From a virus, in IMG/VR virus record IMGVR_UViG_3300042691_011599, positions 1 to 28,325 of that record: a DNA stretch of 28,325 bases; one strand, given 5' to 3'. The number at the start of each line of letters is the position of its first letter. Position 1 is the stretch's first letter. A program made the translations under genes and the position numbers. The notes beneath the pieces were generated by a model. It was not told where the DNA came from and searched no databases. It saw only the letters and a list, made by a program, of their open reading frames with translations. Of the stretch, positions 14,464-21,980 are shown in pieces.

Positions 14464-14527
14464 GGTGTCCTCTGAAATGAGAAAGGCCTGCGATGGCGGG
14501 CCAGTTGGTGATGCGGTGGAGCCGGAA
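14464..14527 (-). promoter_or_regulatory. Leader with small hairpin before the tail-tube gene
   Basis: This is one of the longer gaps in the late operon. Minus-strand RNA can form a stem GGCC/GGCC (14485-14488 with 14499-14502) extended by two G-C pairs past one A-C mismatch. It is followed by U-rich TTTCTCATTTC and then AGAGGA and the ATG. The 15 bases at 14468-14482 match 14 of 15 with 17529-17543, before the 71-residue head gene. A shared processing, attenuation or strong-translation leader is likely. Confidence 0.5.
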
Positions 14528-14947
14528 TCAGCTCGCCGCGGTTGCCTCGAACGTGAGACGACCGACGACGACCTGCTGGTCACCGTCCACGCTCAATTGC
14601 TGCTCGAATCCCTCATAGCGCAGCGCGAGCACCGCTCCCGACAGGAACGGGTTCGCCGTCAGCGCCGCCTCCAGCTGCTCGCAGATCGCGTCGACCGCGT
14701 CGTCCGCGCCGGTGTTCGCCTTCGCCACCACCTCGCACACCACGCGCACGCGGCGGATCGGCGGCACGACCTGCACGCCGATCGACTCGCCATCGACGCC
14801 GTCCGAGTCGGTGTAGATCCGCAGCGCCGGCAGCTCGTCGGCGAGCAGCGGGTACAGGCGACTCGGGTAGACCCGGGCTCCGGTCGACGCCAGCCCCGTG
14901 ACGGCGGTCGCGAACGCCGCCCGGATGGTCTGCCTGCGGTGCGTCAC
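14528..14947 (-). CDS. Tail terminator protein (gpU-like)
   Basis: The 139-residue product starts at a GTG in a GTGA overlap with the head-tail attachment gene. It begins with a basic helix (R-R-Q-T-I-R-A-A-F). Next come V-Y-P-S-R-L-Y-P-L, the pattern L-P-A-L-R-I-Y-T-D-S-D and V-R-V-V-C-E-V-V-A-K-A. A helix D-A-V-D-A-I-C-E-Q-L-E and a closing strand Q-V-V-V-G-R-L-T-F follow. This is the pattern of lambda gpU and related minor tail proteins that cap the finished tube and contact the head. The gene order supports it. Confidence 0.75.
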   Translation of the reverse strand: MTHRRQTIRAAFATAVTGLASTGARVYPSRLYPLLADELPALRIYTDSDGVDGESIGVQVVPPIRRVRVVCEVVAKANTGADDAVDAICEQLEAALTANPFLSGAVLALRYEGFEQQLSVDGDQQVVVGRLTFEATAAS

Positions 14948-15213
14948 AGCTTCGACAGCCGCGCCATGACCATGCCGGTGCCGTCCGGCTCGATCGTCCG
15001 CACCTGGTACTGCACGCCCCGGATGGTCAGCGTCTCCATCCGCACGAGCGCCACCGACGCCTGCGCGGTGATCACCGGGTCACTGCCGGCCACGCCGAGC
15101 GGGTCCAGGTAGGCCGAGTCGAAGATCGCCGGGAAGGTGGTCGCGTTGGAGCGCGTCACGGTCTCGGCGAAGTCGTCGGTGGAGAGGAAGGGAGTGAGGT
15201 CTTCGGTGAACAT
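14944..15213 (-). CDS. Head-tail attachment protein (gpFII-like)
   Basis: The 89-residue product contains F-P-A-I-F-D-S-A-Y near residue 28, then V-I-T-A-Q-A-S-V-A-L-V and a C-terminal beta stretch (Y-Q-V-R-T-I-E-P-D-G-T-G-M-V). This is the pattern of lambda FII-type proteins (Phage_attach), which bind the head connector and provide the docking face for the tail. It lies just before the tail terminator, as in lambda (FII-Z-U). No separate gpZ-like gene is seen between them, so the terminator or connector may cover that job. Confidence 0.75.
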   Translation of the reverse strand: MFTEDLTPFLSTDDFAETVTRSNATTFPAIFDSAYLDPLGVAGSDPVITAQASVALVRMETLTIRGVQYQVRTIEPDGTGMVMARLSKL

Positions 15214-15216
15214 GGG

Positions 15217-17304
15217 TCAGGCTTGCCAGCTGGCCGACCCACCGACCAGCACGTAGGCGCCGCCGGACCACATGAACTCGACGATGAGCCGCTGATTGGC
15301 CGTGCCCGACGCGATGGTGCCGAGCGCAGTGCCCGTCGCGCCGACGAACTGCGAGCCGAACGTCAGCGTGTAGCCGCCCGTCGCGTTCTGCTGCGCGATG
15401 ACGGCGACCCGCTTGCCGATGGCCGCGCTGTTCCACGGCGGGTTGACGATGGTCGTGTTGCCGGTGAGCGTCAGCGTCAGCGTATCGACGACGTTCAGCT
15501 CTTCCGTCACGTTGCCGCTGACGTTGCCCTTCGCGCGGAGATAGCCGCTGTTCGTCGGCCGTTGCATGCAGAAGAAACAGTTGTCTTGCGGCGACGGGGT
15601 GACACCTTGCCAGAAGAACTGCGCGGTGACTGCCTCGCCGGCCGAGTTGGTCCAGTTGACGTTCTCCCAACGCAGCACCGGCCCGTTGAAGTTCCGGAAC
15701 GACACCAACGGCACCCGCGGCGTGCCTGACGGCTGCAGGCCGTCGAGGTGCAGCACCGCGCCGTTGCCGTTGCCGACCTCGAACGCAGGCCCGGACAGCT
15801 TGTCCCCGTTCTCGAGCTTGCCGTTGCGCCACGTCTGTTTCGCATTCCCGGTCGCCCCCGACTGCGCGCCGAGCAGGAACAGCCGCTGGCACGACTCGGG
15901 GTAGTAGCCGTCCACCGTCAGCGTGCCGTGCGCCAGTCCGTCCGATGCGACGAGGTGCCGCAGATGGCTCGCCAAGATGTTCCGGATGACCGTGTTGTCA
16001 GCATTCAGCCGCGCGCCGTTGCCGCCAACGCCAGCCGGTTGCAGCGGGTAGAACGGGGAGTTGGCCTTGCCGATGGAAAGGAACGCGCCCATCGTCGGCA
16101 CCGTGCTGCGCGCACCGCCCGTCGAGGCGTTGTGCGTCATGGTCACCTGCGTGGCGCTGTCGATGGAGCGAATGACAGCGTGATCCGGCATGCATGCGCC
16201 GGCCGAGGCGCTGGCGTCGTTCAGCGACATGCCGCGTCGGAGGTTGGTTGTGTCGCTCATGGTCACGAGCGGCGATGCGCTGGTGAACGTCATCGTGCGC
16301 GCCGAAAGCTGGCACATCGGGTAGGGCGACTCGAAGGTCGTTCCATCCACGTTGTAGCCGAACTCGACGCAGAACATGCAGTAATTCCACCAGCAGTCGC
16401 GGAACGTTTGCGTGGTGCAGTCGTTCAGCGCCGCCGCCGAAAAGTAGTCGACCCACGAGCACTGCGAGAACCCGGGGTTGAAAAACACATGCTGGTTCGC
16501 AGCATCGCCGCCGCCGAGCTGCACCGCGCGCTGGTTGACGAACACCTGCACGAGGTTTCCCGCGGTCGCGGCGAAATTGGTGATCGTCGGCTGATCGGCG
16601 AACGTGACCGTGATAGGGCTGGTGCCGGCGACGCCCGTGACCGTCGCCCAGTGCGGCGCAGGGCTCACCATCGACGCATAGGCGTCCGAGCTGATGCAGA
16701 TGGCATCGCCCACCGAGACGGCAGTGCCGGCCGGAAGCTGGCAGGTTGTCGCACCCGCAGCGACCGATGCGGACAGAGCACGAACGTCTCGCACGGTCAC
16801 ACCCGGCCCGGCCCACTTGATCTTCTCGAAGCGCAGGTGCGTGGTCTGCGGCGTGCCGTCGTTGGTGAACAGCCAGTCGGCGCCACTGCGCGAGAGAGTC
16901 GAGATGAACGTCGTCGCGCCTTCGCTGCGGAACGTCGGCCACCGGCCCTCGGGCGTCGACAGCATGGAGACGGTCTCGTTCGCCGGCGGGCCGCGCCACA
17001 GGATCGGCGGAACATAGTGGTAGTCGCCGTCAGGGAACACCACCTCCCGTGAGATGGCGGCCGAAGCAATGGCATTCGCGAGGTCTTGCAAGACCGCGGT
17101 GTTAGCGGCGGCGTTTTCCACGCCTTCGCGCAGTCCCGCCACCAAGGTCGCCCCGGATACCCCTCGATCCTGGCCCAACACACTCCGCACCGCCCACCCG
17201 CTACCCACCAGCAGCGCACCGAGATCGTCGGACACATCGTAAGACGTGCCGCTGGTGTAGATCACACCGCCGACGCGGCGGTTTTCGAGCATCCGCACGA
17301 TCAT
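15217..17304 (-). CDS. Beta-helix structural protein in the head module (possible head fibre or spike)
   Basis: The 695-residue product starts at the ATG at 17304, three bases after the previous stop. Residues 1-45 (R-R-V-G-G-V-I-Y-T-S-G, Y-D-V-S-D-D-L-G-A-L-L-V-G-S-G) share the pattern of the 71-residue protein encoded just upstream. From about residue 90 the sequence is beta-rich with pectate-lyase-like features (F-P-D-G-D-Y-H-Y-V-P, stacked Thr/Asn/Ser stretches, many Cys and aromatic residues). The C-terminal 130 residues carry a beta-sandwich-like end (T-L-T-L-T-G-N-T-T-I-V-N, L-I-V-E-F-M-W-S-G-G-A-Y-V-L-V) often seen at the tips of fibres. Lambda has no counterpart between capsid and FII. 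The order suggests a capsid-bound fibre or enzyme. A misplaced tail spike is the alternative. No catalytic residues can be assigned. Confidence 0.7.
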   Translation of the reverse strand: MIVRMLENRRVGGVIYTSGTSYDVSDDLGALLVGSGWAVRSVLGQDRGVSGATLVAGLREGVENAAANTAVLQDLANAIASAAISREVVFPDGDYHYVPPILWRGPPANETVSMLSTPEGRWPTFRSEGATTFISTLSRSGADWLFTNDGTPQTTHLRFEKIKWAGPGVTVRDVRALSASVAAGATTCQLPAGTAVSVGDAICISSDAYASMVSPAPHWATVTGVAGTSPITVTFADQPTITNFAATAGNLVQVFVNQRAVQLGGGDAANQHVFFNPGFSQCSWVDYFSAAALNDCTTQTFRDCWWNYCMFCVEFGYNVDGTTFESPYPMCQLSARTMTFTSASPLVTMSDTTNLRRGMSLNDASASAGACMPDHAVIRSIDSATQVTMTHNASTGGARSTVPTMGAFLSIGKANSPFYPLQPAGVGGNGARLNADNTVIRNILASHLRHLVASDGLAHGTLTVDGYYPESCQRLFLLGAQSGATGNAKQTWRNGKLENGDKLSGPAFEVGNGNGAVLHLDGLQPSGTPRVPLVSFRNFNGPVLRWENVNWTNSAGEAVTAQFFWQGVTPSPQDNCFFCMQRPTNSGYLRAKGNVSGNVTEELNVVDTLTLTLTGNTTIVNPPWNSAAIGKRVAVIAQQNATGGYTLTFGSQFVGATGTALGTIASGTANQRLIVEFMWSGGAYVLVGGSASWQA

Positions 17305-17307
17305 GGC

Positions 17308-17523
17308 TTACTCCTGCACCGGCTCGACCGGCTCGGCCTTCGCGCGCTTGCGGGGCTTCGGGGCCTCGGCAACCGGCTCGGCCTTGACCGGCTCGACCAG
17401 CTCCACGCGACCGCCCGACACGGCGTCCAGCGCCTGCGCCTGCGGCAGCTCGAACACATCGCCGGGCTCGGCCCGCTCGCCGCCGATCATCGTCGGCCGC
17501 ACCACCTTGACTGCTACCAGCAT
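17308..17523 (-). CDS. Small head-module protein, possible capsid or joining factor
   Basis: The 71-residue product starts at the ATG at 17523 with AGGGGA upstream. Residues 1-46 form a small beta-rich module (V-V-R-P-T-M-I-G-G-E, G-D-V-F-E-L, A-L-D-A-V-S-G-G). It recurs at the N-terminus of the following beta-helix protein: a Gly-Gly, a Gly, an (F/Y)-(E/D)-(L/V) triplet, then L-x-x-S-G. Residues 47-71 are a low-complexity Lys/Glu/Pro tail (V-E-P-V-K-A-E-P-V, P-K-P-R-K-R-A-K). It follows the capsid gene and sits where lambda has FI. Function unknown; a capsid-binding module is inferred. Confidence 0.65.
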   Translation of the reverse strand: MLVAVKVVRPTMIGGERAEPGDVFELPQAQALDAVSGGRVELVEPVKAEPVAEAPKPRKRAKAEPVEPVQE

Positions 17524-17590
17524 CTCGATCCCCTGAAATGAGACGGGGCCGCCCGCAGCGGACGGCCCCGTGGTTGCGACTAGGCCTCGA
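17524..17590 (-). terminator. Strong hairpin and leader after the capsid gene
   Basis: Minus-strand RNA forms a 12-bp stem (17544-17555 with 17559-17570, one G-U pair) with a three-base loop, the strongest hairpin noticed in the window. It begins about 20 bases after the capsid stop and is followed by TCTCATTTC, a weak U-rich tract. A partial terminator or a 3' stabiliser of capsid mRNA is likely, as capsid must be made in excess. Bases 17529-17543 match the leader before the tail-tube gene in 14 of 15 positions. Confidence 0.65.
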
Positions 17591-18847
17591 TCAGGTGATC
17601 GAAGTCGCCACCGCGAACGCGCCGGCCTGGCGGATCGCCACGTCGACGGTCGCCCAGGCGCGCACGCCGATGATGCCGGCGGCGAAGTTGGCGTACGGGT
17701 TGACCTCGAGCTCGAGCACGCCCCACTCGCCGATCACGACCTGGCTGAAGTCGCCGAAGATCGCGGTCGCGGCTGGCACCGAGGTGGACGAGGTCGCGCG
17801 GTAGCCGGCCATCTGACCGTCCAGCACGGAACCAGACCACAGCGGGGTGTCGGTCGAGGCGAACCGCTGGCGCTGCATCAGCAGGCCCGCGACCGCCGGG
17901 GTCGTCAGGTACGCGCACTGATCGGCCAGCGCGTTGCTGCCGGCGACGTCGGTCTGGAACTCCACGATACCGGCGTAGGCCAGCGAGGTGCCCGTGACCG
18001 ATCCGATGCCGGCGGTCGTCGTGATGCCGGTCGGCTGGCCCGAGGCGCCGGTGCCGGCGATGGCCGCCACGTCGATGCCGATCGCCAGCACGTTCGCCAG
18101 ATCGTCCATGACCATCTGCTCGGCGTCCGGGGTCGACTGCATCGTCAGCTGCTTCGAGATCTCGGTGTACGCGCCCACGTTGCGGGGCGTCATCGTGACC
18201 TGACCGATCGTCTGGTCGCTCTCGGTGATCGCGGTCGACTCCGACGCGAGCCAGTACGCGGTACCCGCGCCGGTCTGCTTCGGGATCGAGACGTTGCCGA
18301 CCAGCCCGGTCAGCATCCGCGCACCCAGCGCCACGACGCGCGTGCGGGCGCGCAGCAGCTCGATGAAGTCCTGCGGGCGCAGCTCGGTGGCGACCAGGCG
18401 CTGGCCGGTAGTGGCGCCCGCGGCGCTAAGGTCACGCTTCTGGACCTCGTAGGGCACGTAGATGCCCTGCCGGCGCGAGGCGCCGACGCGCTTCTCGATC
18501 GCACGGTGCGCCTCGAGCTCGAGGCCGGCGTCCTGCCAGTTGCCCGAGGCCTTGGCGGCGATGGCGCGGAGCACGGAGTAGCGCTTGACCTCTCTCGGCT
18601 CCATGCCGAGGTCCGGCGAGCCGGCCGAGGTGATCGGCGACCGCTTGCCGATCTCGTCGAGCACGCTGCGGCCGAACTGCGCGCTCGGCACGCCTTCCGA
18701 GATCGCGCGCTGCACGAGCGCCTCATCGGGGCTCCAGCGCTTGGCAATCGCCATGATGTCGGCGATGCGCTGGCGCTCGGCGGTGTAGTCGGGGGCGGCG
18801 GGGGCCGCGGGGATCACCGGCGCGGCCGGCTGCAGATCTTGGGTCAT
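17591..18847 (-). CDS. Probable internal translation product: major capsid protein without protease
   Basis: In the protease-capsid frame, the ATG at 18847 (residue 185) has AAGGAAA (18853-18859) seven bases upstream and begins M-T-Q-D-L-Q-P-A-A-P. It would yield 418 residues: delta/scaffold part plus capsid. Bases around it (GGAAACGAAG ATG ACC) nearly repeat those at the fusion start (GGAAACGA ATG ACC), as if both were separate gene starts. A nested product would raise the capsid-to-protease ratio, as lambda C/Nu3 and similar genes do for scaffold. Its use in vivo is inferred. Confidence 0.55.
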   Translation of the reverse strand: MTQDLQPAAPVIPAAPAAPDYTAERQRIADIMAIAKRWSPDEALVQRAISEGVPSAQFGRSVLDEIGKRSPITSAGSPDLGMEPREVKRYSVLRAIAAKASGNWQDAGLELEAHRAIEKRVGASRRQGIYVPYEVQKRDLSAAGATTGQRLVATELRPQDFIELLRARTRVVALGARMLTGLVGNVSIPKQTGAGTAYWLASESTAITESDQTIGQVTMTPRNVGAYTEISKQLTMQSTPDAEQMVMDDLANVLAIGIDVAAIAGTGASGQPTGITTTAGIGSVTGTSLAYAGIVEFQTDVAGSNALADQCAYLTTPAVAGLLMQRQRFASTDTPLWSGSVLDGQMAGYRATSSTSVPAATAIFGDFSQVVIGEWGVLELEVNPYANFAAGIIGVRAWATVDVAIRQAGAFAVATSIT

Positions 18848-19399
18848 CTTCGTTTCCTTGTGCGGCTGCACGCCGCGAATGGTGATTTCCTGCTCGTCGC
18901 CTGCGTCACCCCGGCCGACTCCGACCGTTGCATCCGCGGGCACTGACACCAGCGACAGCTCGTAGGGCTCGTAGTCCGTGACCCGGTAGGTCGGAGTGCC
19001 GTCCTTCTCCGACTCGAGCGCCATTTCATGGATGCGGTAACCGAACGAGACGTTCGATCGGATGCCGTCCACCACGTCCTGGAAGACCTCTTGTGCGCGC
19101 GCGCTTCTCCCGAAGCGCACTTTTGCCCGCGCCACGCGGTCCGCACCGACCCCCACTTCCTCGACCACACCCACCACGTCTCGGGTGTCGTGGTCCATCA
19201 ACAGGTTCGCCCCCGTCTGCAGCCGGCCAAGGCGCATCGACGACGCTTCCACGTTGAGCACTTCCACCCCCCACCAGCGCTCATATGGCGACTCGCTGGC
19301 GAAGGCGAGCTCGACGGTTCGGGACTCTTCGTCCACGGCACCTCGAGCGAGGTTCTGCAGCCGGCGCTGCCGGCCGTCCTTAATCGTCTGCTTGGTCAT
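17591..19399 (-). CDS. Fused prohead protease (S78) and HK97-type major capsid protein
   Basis: One frame encodes 602 residues. Residues about 1-165 are an HK97-type prohead protease: N-L-L-M-D-H-D with His70, R-S-N-V-S-F-G-Y with candidate nucleophile Ser118, and Y-E-L-S-L-V-S-V-P-A near 146-155. Residues about 185-270 form a helical, Pro/Ala-rich scaffold-like delta part (Y-T-A-E-R-Q-R-I-A-D-I-M). From about 290 it is the HK97 capsid fold, with the typical T-I-G-Q-V-T-M-T-P-R-N-V-G-A-Y-T-E-I-S segment and an end V-D-V-A-I-R-Q-A-G-A-F-A. The protease would free the capsid and remove the delta part during maturation. No frameshift or stop separates the parts, so this is a real fusion. The start at 19399 overlaps the portal end by 20 bases. 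An internal start at 18847 could give capsid alone. Confidence 0.93.
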   Translation of the reverse strand: MTKQTIKDGRQRRLQNLARGAVDEESRTVELAFASESPYERWWGVEVLNVEASSMRLGRLQTGANLLMDHDTRDVVGVVEEVGVGADRVARAKVRFGRSARAQEVFQDVVDGIRSNVSFGYRIHEMALESEKDGTPTYRVTDYEPYELSLVSVPADATVGVGRGDAGDEQEITIRGVQPHKETKMTQDLQPAAPVIPAAPAAPDYTAERQRIADIMAIAKRWSPDEALVQRAISEGVPSAQFGRSVLDEIGKRSPITSAGSPDLGMEPREVKRYSVLRAIAAKASGNWQDAGLELEAHRAIEKRVGASRRQGIYVPYEVQKRDLSAAGATTGQRLVATELRPQDFIELLRARTRVVALGARMLTGLVGNVSIPKQTGAGTAYWLASESTAITESDQTIGQVTMTPRNVGAYTEISKQLTMQSTPDAEQMVMDDLANVLAIGIDVAAIAGTGASGQPTGITTTAGIGSVTGTSLAYAGIVEFQTDVAGSNALADQCAYLTTPAVAGLLMQRQRFASTDTPLWSGSVLDGQMAGYRATSSTSVPAATAIFGDFSQVVIGEWGVLELEVNPYANFAAGIIGVRAWATVDVAIRQAGAFAVATSIT

Positions 19400-20846
19400 T
19401 CGTTTCCACCGTAGGCTTGGGCGAGGCCTGGGGCAGCACGCCCTTCAGCCTTGCGTTTTCCTTCTCAAGTTCGAGCCAGATTTCTTCCGGGTCGCCGCCT
19501 TGCTCGCGAATCAATCGACCGCGCGAGGTAAGGCCCAGCTCGACCGCAAGCTGACCCGCCTCGATGTCCTTCTTGGGATCTACCCAGGCCCAGCGCCGGC
19601 CCTGCCAGACCGCGCTGTCGAACTTCTCGCGCTTGCTCATCGGCAGGTTGACGGCGCCGCGTGTCAGCGCAGAATCAAGCCACTCGGTATAGATCGGCGC
19701 GTAGACCGCCTCGATCAGCCACCCCTGGATCGCCTTCCACGTCTCGCGCTCCTCGAGCACCCCGACGCGGGCCGAGCTGTAGTTCACGCTCTCCACGTCG
19801 TTGGCGAGGTTGTGATAAGCCACGTCGAGGCCCGACGCGATGCCACGCAGACACGACTTCACGAACGCCCCGAACTGCTCATGGGGGTACTGCGGGTCCC
19901 ACGACTCCAGCGTGTAGCCCTCGGGCAGTCCCATGAACTCGCCCGGCTCGGCGCTGATCTGCGGGAGCTGCGCATCCGAGGTCGGCTGCGTGCCGAGTGC
20001 CGCCGGCTCCACCGCTTCGCCCGTCTTGGTGATCACGCCCATCTTCGCGGCGCCGACGCGGGCCGCGATCACCGCCGCCTCTTCGTAGCCGTCCAGGTCC
20101 TTCATGCGCCGCATCGCCGACGCCATCCACGGCTCGCCGCGGAGCTGGTCGATGTCGTGGGGCAGGAACACGTGCCGCATGAACTCAGCGGGCACGCGCT
20201 CGCGGCTCGTCACCGTCGTCGTGCCCGTCATCACGTTCGTCGACTGGTCTGTCGTCAGCCAGTAGGCGACCGGGCGGTTCAGCGCGTCGAGCTCGACGCC
20301 AAGCCGGATCCGACGGCCGCCCGGCAGGTCCTCGTTATGCCGCTCGTCGATGCGCTCGGCGCTGACAAGCTGGTACTGCACGCCGTAGCGGCCGGTGCCG
20401 ATCGAGCGCCGGATCAGCACCTCGCCGTCGAGCACCAGGCGCTCGATCATTAGCCGCTGGAACTCGACCCAGGTGTAGCGGCCGGTGACCTCAAACTCGC
20501 CGCGCTTGGCCCACTTCGCGAACTCGCCCTCGAGGTAGTTCGAGTCGATCAGGTCCAGCCGGCCGTCGGGCTGCAGCGCCTGCACCTGGAGCGCCATGCC
20601 GGTCGGGCCGATCGTGTTCTTCACCACCAGGCTGACGAAGCGCCGCGCGTAGTCGTTGTTCCGGAACAGGTCGCGCGAGCGGTCACGCAGCACCCTCAGA
20701 TCGCGATACAGCGCCGCGTTGGTCCGCTGGTGCTGCGCGCCCCAGGACGCGGTCAGGCGCCCGATGTGCGCGCCGCTGTAGCCGCCGCCCGAGCGCTTGA
20801 CCGGCGCGTAGCCCAGCCGCCGCGCGATGCGCTCCGTCCACTTCAC
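19380..20846 (-). CDS. Portal protein (lambda gpB family)
   Basis: The 488-residue product starts at a GTG in a GTGA overlap with the joining-protein gene. The N-terminal part has R-D-R-S-R-D-L-F-R-N-N-D-Y-A-R-R-F and V-V-K-N-T-I-G-P-T-G, hallmarks of Phage_portal_2. The middle carries R-Y-T-W-V-E-F-Q-R-L and D-G-E-V-L-I-R-R. Next come F-L-P-H-D-I-D-Q-L-R-G-E-P-W, then G-L-D-V-A-Y-H-N-L-A-N-D-V-E-S-V-N-Y-S-S-A-R. Twelve copies form the DNA entry ring at one vertex. Length and order after a gpW-like gene match the family. The Glu/Lys-rich C-terminus (about 445-488) is probably a helix at the crown. Confidence 0.95.
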   Translation of the reverse strand: MKWTERIARRLGYAPVKRSGGGYSGAHIGRLTASWGAQHQRTNAALYRDLRVLRDRSRDLFRNNDYARRFVSLVVKNTIGPTGMALQVQALQPDGRLDLIDSNYLEGEFAKWAKRGEFEVTGRYTWVEFQRLMIERLVLDGEVLIRRSIGTGRYGVQYQLVSAERIDERHNEDLPGGRRIRLGVELDALNRPVAYWLTTDQSTNVMTGTTTVTSRERVPAEFMRHVFLPHDIDQLRGEPWMASAMRRMKDLDGYEEAAVIAARVGAAKMGVITKTGEAVEPAALGTQPTSDAQLPQISAEPGEFMGLPEGYTLESWDPQYPHEQFGAFVKSCLRGIASGLDVAYHNLANDVESVNYSSARVGVLEERETWKAIQGWLIEAVYAPIYTEWLDSALTRGAVNLPMSKREKFDSAVWQGRRWAWVDPKKDIEAGQLAVELGLTSRGRLIREQGGDPEEIWLELEKENARLKGVLPQASPKPTVETNDQADD

Positions 20847-21379
20847 AGGCGCACCTGCAGCGCGTAACCGGGCGTCTCACCGGCGAGCAGTCGGCGGCTC
20901 GCATCCTCGGCGTTCACCTCGGCCTTGTACCGGTCGCGCAGGGTCAGCAGGTCACGGATCGGCGTGCGTTTCAGGCTGCGGTTGCCGATCGTGTATTCCT
21001 CCTGGTCGCGCGTCGCCCGGCCCTCGATGACCGCCTCGATGGCGGCCAGCGTGCGGCGCGCGTGCGAGCGCGTGTCGCTTGTCGCCACCACGCCCGGGTC
21101 GGGCTGGATCGTGATCGTGCCTGAGTCGACCGTAAACCGGTTTCCGGCCTTTGTGACGTAGGACGCCCAGGAATACTCGACAGCGGCCCAGGCCGCGGTG
21201 GTCGCGGCCAGCACCTGCACCCTGTAGTCGCGACCCAGCGCCGTCGCCGCAAACGACAGCGCGGTGCCGGCCGTGCGAGGCGCGAGCCGGTACGTCAGGG
21301 CCCAGCCGTCGGTCGCCGGGTAGTCCGGCACCGATACGACAAAGTCCAACGAATCGCCTGCGATCAGAATCGACTGCAT
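20843..21379 (-). CDS. gpW-like head-tail joining protein with extra N-terminal domain
   Basis: The 178-residue product starts at the ATG at 21379, one base after the previous stop; a longer frame would overlap the upstream gene. Residues 1-105 are beta-rich and Ig-like (A-G-D-S-L-D-F-V-V-S-V-P-D-Y, T-V-D-S-G-T-I-T-I-Q-P-D-P). Residues about 112-168 resemble gpW-type proteins: an Ala-rich helix (T-L-A-A-I-E-A-V-I-E-G-R-A), a G-N-R-S-L-K-R-T-P hairpin and a helix (I-R-D-L-L-T-L-R-D-R-Y-K-A-E-V). gpW itself is about 68 residues and sits between terminase and portal, as here. The gpW link is from pattern and position; the N-terminal domain is unknown. Confidence 0.6.
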   Translation of the reverse strand: MQSILIAGDSLDFVVSVPDYPATDGWALTYRLAPRTAGTALSFAATALGRDYRVQVLAATTAAWAAVEYSWASYVTKAGNRFTVDSGTITIQPDPGVVATSDTRSHARRTLAAIEAVIEGRATRDQEEYTIGNRSLKRTPIRDLLTLRDRYKAEVNAEDASRRLLAGETPGYALQVRL

Positions 21380-21380
21380 C

Positions 21381-21980
21381 TCAGAATCGCACCTTGGGAG
21401 GAGTGGCAACACTCACGCCGAGCCGCCGTAAGCCAGGCCCCGGACGGGCCACGCCCGCGCCGAGCCGCTGTGCATGCAGCGCCGCAAGACGGGCGCCGAC
21501 CCGCCGCGATCGCGGTAGGTCGGCCGCAACAATTTCTACAACCGCCACGCCGGAGACCAGGCTCGCGGTCGTGCCGAGCACCTGGCCGACGGTTTCCGCG
21601 GCTCCCGTCGCTAGGCCGGCAACGATGCTCGCGACGGCGTTTAACGTCGCGCCTGAAGCGTTTCCTGCGCCCGCACCCGACGCCGCGCCACTAATGAGAC
21701 TCGCGGTCGTGCCGAGCACCTGGCCAACGGTTTCCGCGGCGCCCGTCGCTAGGCCGGCGACGATGCTCGCGACGGCGCTGACCGTCGTGCCCGCAGCGTT
21801 GCCTGCACTTGCAGCCGACGCAGCGCCATCAATCAGGCTCACGGCCGCTGTCAGGCTTGCGCCAGCAGCGAGCGCGGCGCCACTCGCCTCGCCTGCAATC
21901 AAGCTTGAGGCGGCGGAGATTGTCGCCCCGTTGGCGACGCTGCCAGACGCCCCCTGCAGCGCGAGCAGGGTCAGCAGCAT
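21381..21980 (-). CDS. Ala/Gly-rich repeat protein, unknown function
   Basis: The 199-residue product starts three bases after the 54-residue gene. Residues about 12-150 consist of short repeats of the type G-A-T/S-x-x-A-x-x-S-L-I-x-G-x-A-S-G-A. Two units form a 46-residue block present almost twice (V-A-S-I-V-A-G-L-A-T-G-A-A-E-T-V-G-Q-V-L). The last 45 residues are different and basic (L-P-R-S-R-R-V-G-A-R-L-A-A-L). I know no matching family. The regular Ala/Gly/Ser pattern could form a stacked beta or collagen-like rod or a helical bundle. Its place among head and connector genes suggests a virion part. The frame is clearly coding because the repeat keeps phase. Confidence 0.6.
   Translation of the reverse strand: MLLTLLALQGASGSVANGATISAASSLIAGEASGAALAAGASLTAAVSLIDGAASAASAGNAAGTTVSAVASIVAGLATGAAETVGQVLGTTASLISGAASGAGAGNASGATLNAVASIVAGLATGAAETVGQVLGTTASLVSGVAVVEIVAADLPRSRRVGARLAALHAQRLGAGVARPGPGLRRLGVSVATPPKVRF
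21562..21837. repeat. Tandem 138-bp imperfect repeat within the Ala/Gly-rich gene
   Basis: The first 78 bases of the unit (21562-21639) recur at 21700-21777 with three mismatches, and the remainder is diverged. The period is 138 bases, exactly 46 codons, so the frame is kept. Recent in-frame duplication or recombination between units is likely. Confidence 0.85.

Noticed and set aside
17591-19399. Sequencing error joining separate protease and capsid genes
   Set aside because: The frame is continuous with an ordinary linker, and fused S78-capsid proteins are known in related phages.
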